Source of the DNA: JANOGU01 sp964499865
Lineage (GTDB): Bacteria > Pseudomonadota > Alphaproteobacteria > Rhodobacterales > Rhodobacteraceae
DNA: 16,195 nucleotides
Assembly (NCBI GenBank): GCA_964499865.1
Contig: CAZCPY010000072.1
Coordinates: forward strand, 1-16,195
Direction of reading: 5' to 3'
In this document: positions 14,900-16,195 of the stretch, one piece after another
Numbering within the stretch: position 1 is the first letter of the stretch
Layout of the letters: each line of letters starts with the position of its first letter
Notes under the pieces: model-generated
The model's input: only the letters and a program-made list of their open reading frames with translations
Database searches by the model: none
Told to the model about the DNA's origin: nothing
Made by a program: the position numbers and the translations under genes

Positions 14900-16195
14900 C
14901 TAGAAGTGGATCACCCGACCGTAGGCGTCCAGCACCGCCTCGTGCATCATCTCCGACAGCGTGGGATGCGGGAAGACGGTCTCCATCAGTTCCGCCTCGG
15001 TCGTCTCCAGCGTGCGGCCGACGACGTAGCCCTGGATCAGTTCGGTCACCTCGGCGCCGATCATGTGGGCGCCCAGCATCTCGCCGGTCCTGGCGTCGAA
15101 GACCGTCTTGACCAGCCCCTCGGGTTCGCCCAGCGCGATGGCCTTGCCGTTGCCGATGAAGGGGAAGCGGCCGACCTTCACCTCGTGCCCCGCGGCGCGG
15201 GCCTTCTCCTCGGTCAGCCCGACCGACGCCACCTGCGGGTGGCAGTAGGTGCAGCCCGCGATGGAATTGGGCTTGACCGGGTGCGGGTGCCTGCCCGCGA
15301 TCAGTTCGGCCACCATCACGCCCTCGTGGCTGGCCTTGTGCGCAAGCCAGGGCGCGCCCGCCACATCGCCGATGGCGTAGAGCCCCGGCACGCCGGTGCG
15401 GCAGTAGTCGTCCGTCACCACATGGGTGCGGTCGATCTTCACCCCAAGCGCCTCGAGCCCCAGGTTTTCGACGTTGCCGACGATGCCGACGGCGGAAATC
15501 ACCGTGTCGAATTCCTCGGTGGTCACTTTCCCGCCGGTCTCGATATGCGCGGTCACGCCCACCCCGGGCTTGCGGTCAAGCTGCCTGACGCCGGATTTCT
15601 CCAGGATCGTCATGCCCTGCTTCTGGAACGCCTTCTTCGCAAGGGCGCTGATCTCGGCATCCTCGACCGGCAGGATGCGGTCCATCACCTCGACGACCGT
15701 GGTCCTGGCGCCCAGCGTGTTGAAGAAGGACGCGAACTCGATCCCGATAGCGCCCGACCCGATGACCAGCAGCCTCGCAGGCATCCGTTTGGGCACCAGC
15801 GCATGCTTGTAGGACCAGACCAGATCGCCGTCCGCCTCCAGCCCGGGCAGGTTGCGCGCCCGCGCCCCGGTGGCCAGCACCACGGCCTTGGCGGTGATCT
15901 CCTCGACCCCCTTGTCGGTCTTGACCGACAGCGAGGTCGGCCCGGTCAGCGTCGCCTCGCCCATGTGGACGGTGACCTTGTTCTTCTTCATCAGATGGCC
16001 GATGCCCGACGACAGCTGCCTGGCCACCCCGCGCGACCGCGCCACCACGGCGTCGAGGTCATAGGCGATCCCCGTCGCGCTCAGCCCGAATTCCTTGGCC
16101 CGGTGCATCAGGTGGAACACCTCGGACGACCGCAGCATCGCCTTGGTCGGGATGCAGCCCCAGTTCAGGCAGATGCCGCCCAGGTGCTCGCGCTC
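14900..16195 (-). CDS. lpdA: Dihydrolipoyl dehydrogenase (E3), 5' end beyond the window
   Basis: The flavoprotein E3 subunit reoxidises dihydrolipoamide in the pyruvate, 2-oxoglutarate or branched-chain dehydrogenase complexes, passing electrons through FAD to NAD. The window holds 431 residues of the C-terminal part; the frame is open at the right edge and the N-terminal FAD Rossmann motif is missing. The redox-active disulfide block is at the very edge: HLGGICLNWGCIPTKAM, with the CLNWGC pair (about residues 9 and 14 of this fragment). The NAD-binding motif is LLVIGSGAIGIEFASFF. The second FAD-binding block is GLYAIGDVAGAPWLAHKASH. The C-terminal His-Glu pair lies in FPHPTLSEMMHEA. Which complex it serves cannot be decided here because the E1 and E2 genes, if linked, would be beyond the edge. 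All catalytic residues visible are intact. Confidence 0.96.
   Translation of the reverse strand, partial: EREHLGGICLNWGCIPTKAMLRSSEVFHLMHRAKEFGLSATGIAYDLDAVVARSRGVARQLSSGIGHLMKKNKVTVHMGEATLTGPTSLSVKTDKGVEEITAKAVVLATGARARNLPGLEADGDLVWSYKHALVPKRMPARLLVIGSGAIGIEFASFFNTLGARTTVVEVMDRILPVEDAEISALAKKAFQKQGMTILEKSGVRQLDRKPGVGVTAHIETGGKVTTEEFDTVISAVGIVGNVENLGLEALGVKIDRTHVVTDDYCRTGVPGLYAIGDVAGAPWLAHKASHEGVMVAELIAGRHPHPVKPNSIAGCTYCHPQVASVGLTEEKARAAGHEVKVGRFPFIGNGKAIALGEPEGLVKTVFDARTGEMLGAHMIGAEVTELIQGYVVGRTLETTEAELMETVFPHPTLSEMMHEAVLDAYGRVIHF

Overview
The window is GC-rich DNA from an alphaproteobacterium, most likely a member of the Rhodobacteraceae/Paracoccaceae. This rests on several things. There is a GTTC-N7-GTTC SOS box in front of uvrA. 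UvrA has the CPVS form of its first zinc motif. A tiny 47-codon gene sits close to gap. The mmsA/LysR and lpd proteins have a Rhodobacter-like flavour. All of this is chromosomal housekeeping DNA: I see no transposase, tRNA, rRNA, CRISPR array or phage gene. The species cannot be named from the sequence alone.

Layout. Left block (1-5850): a DUF808 membrane protein (minus) preceded by a short tandem repeat; a 47-residue membrane peptide (plus); a very GC-rich stretch that may hold a frameshifted secreted protein (minus); gap, encoding glyceraldehyde-3-phosphate dehydrogenase, with a clear intrinsic terminator; a CPA1-type cation/proton antiporter homologue with a C-terminal cyclic-nucleotide-binding domain; and a 53-residue DUF1127-like protein. 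Middle block (5851-9972): coaD and a two-CBS protein (both minus); a LysR regulator (minus) divergent from mmsA (plus), a classic regulator/target arrangement for valine or methylmalonate-semialdehyde catabolism; then a DUF4260 membrane protein (minus). Right block (10037-16195): uvrA (minus) under a recognisable SOS box; a two-gene patch of less GC-rich DNA (plus) encoding a small two-helix membrane protein and an overlapping ribbon-helix-helix protein; an MFS transporter (minus); and the 5'-truncated lpd gene for the E3 dihydrolipoyl dehydrogenase (minus), which runs off the right edge.

The genes serve central carbon metabolism (gap, lpd, mmsA), CoA synthesis (coaD), DNA repair (uvrA) and membrane transport; they do not form one pathway. 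The points most worth a second look are: the antiporter homologue that lacks the family's Asn-Asp motif but keeps a regulatory nucleotide-binding domain; the small membrane protein/RHH pair that faces the uvrA SOS box and differs in composition from its surroundings; an 18-bp palindrome that occurs twice, each time just after a minus-strand stop codon; and the possible G7-tract frameshift upstream of gap.
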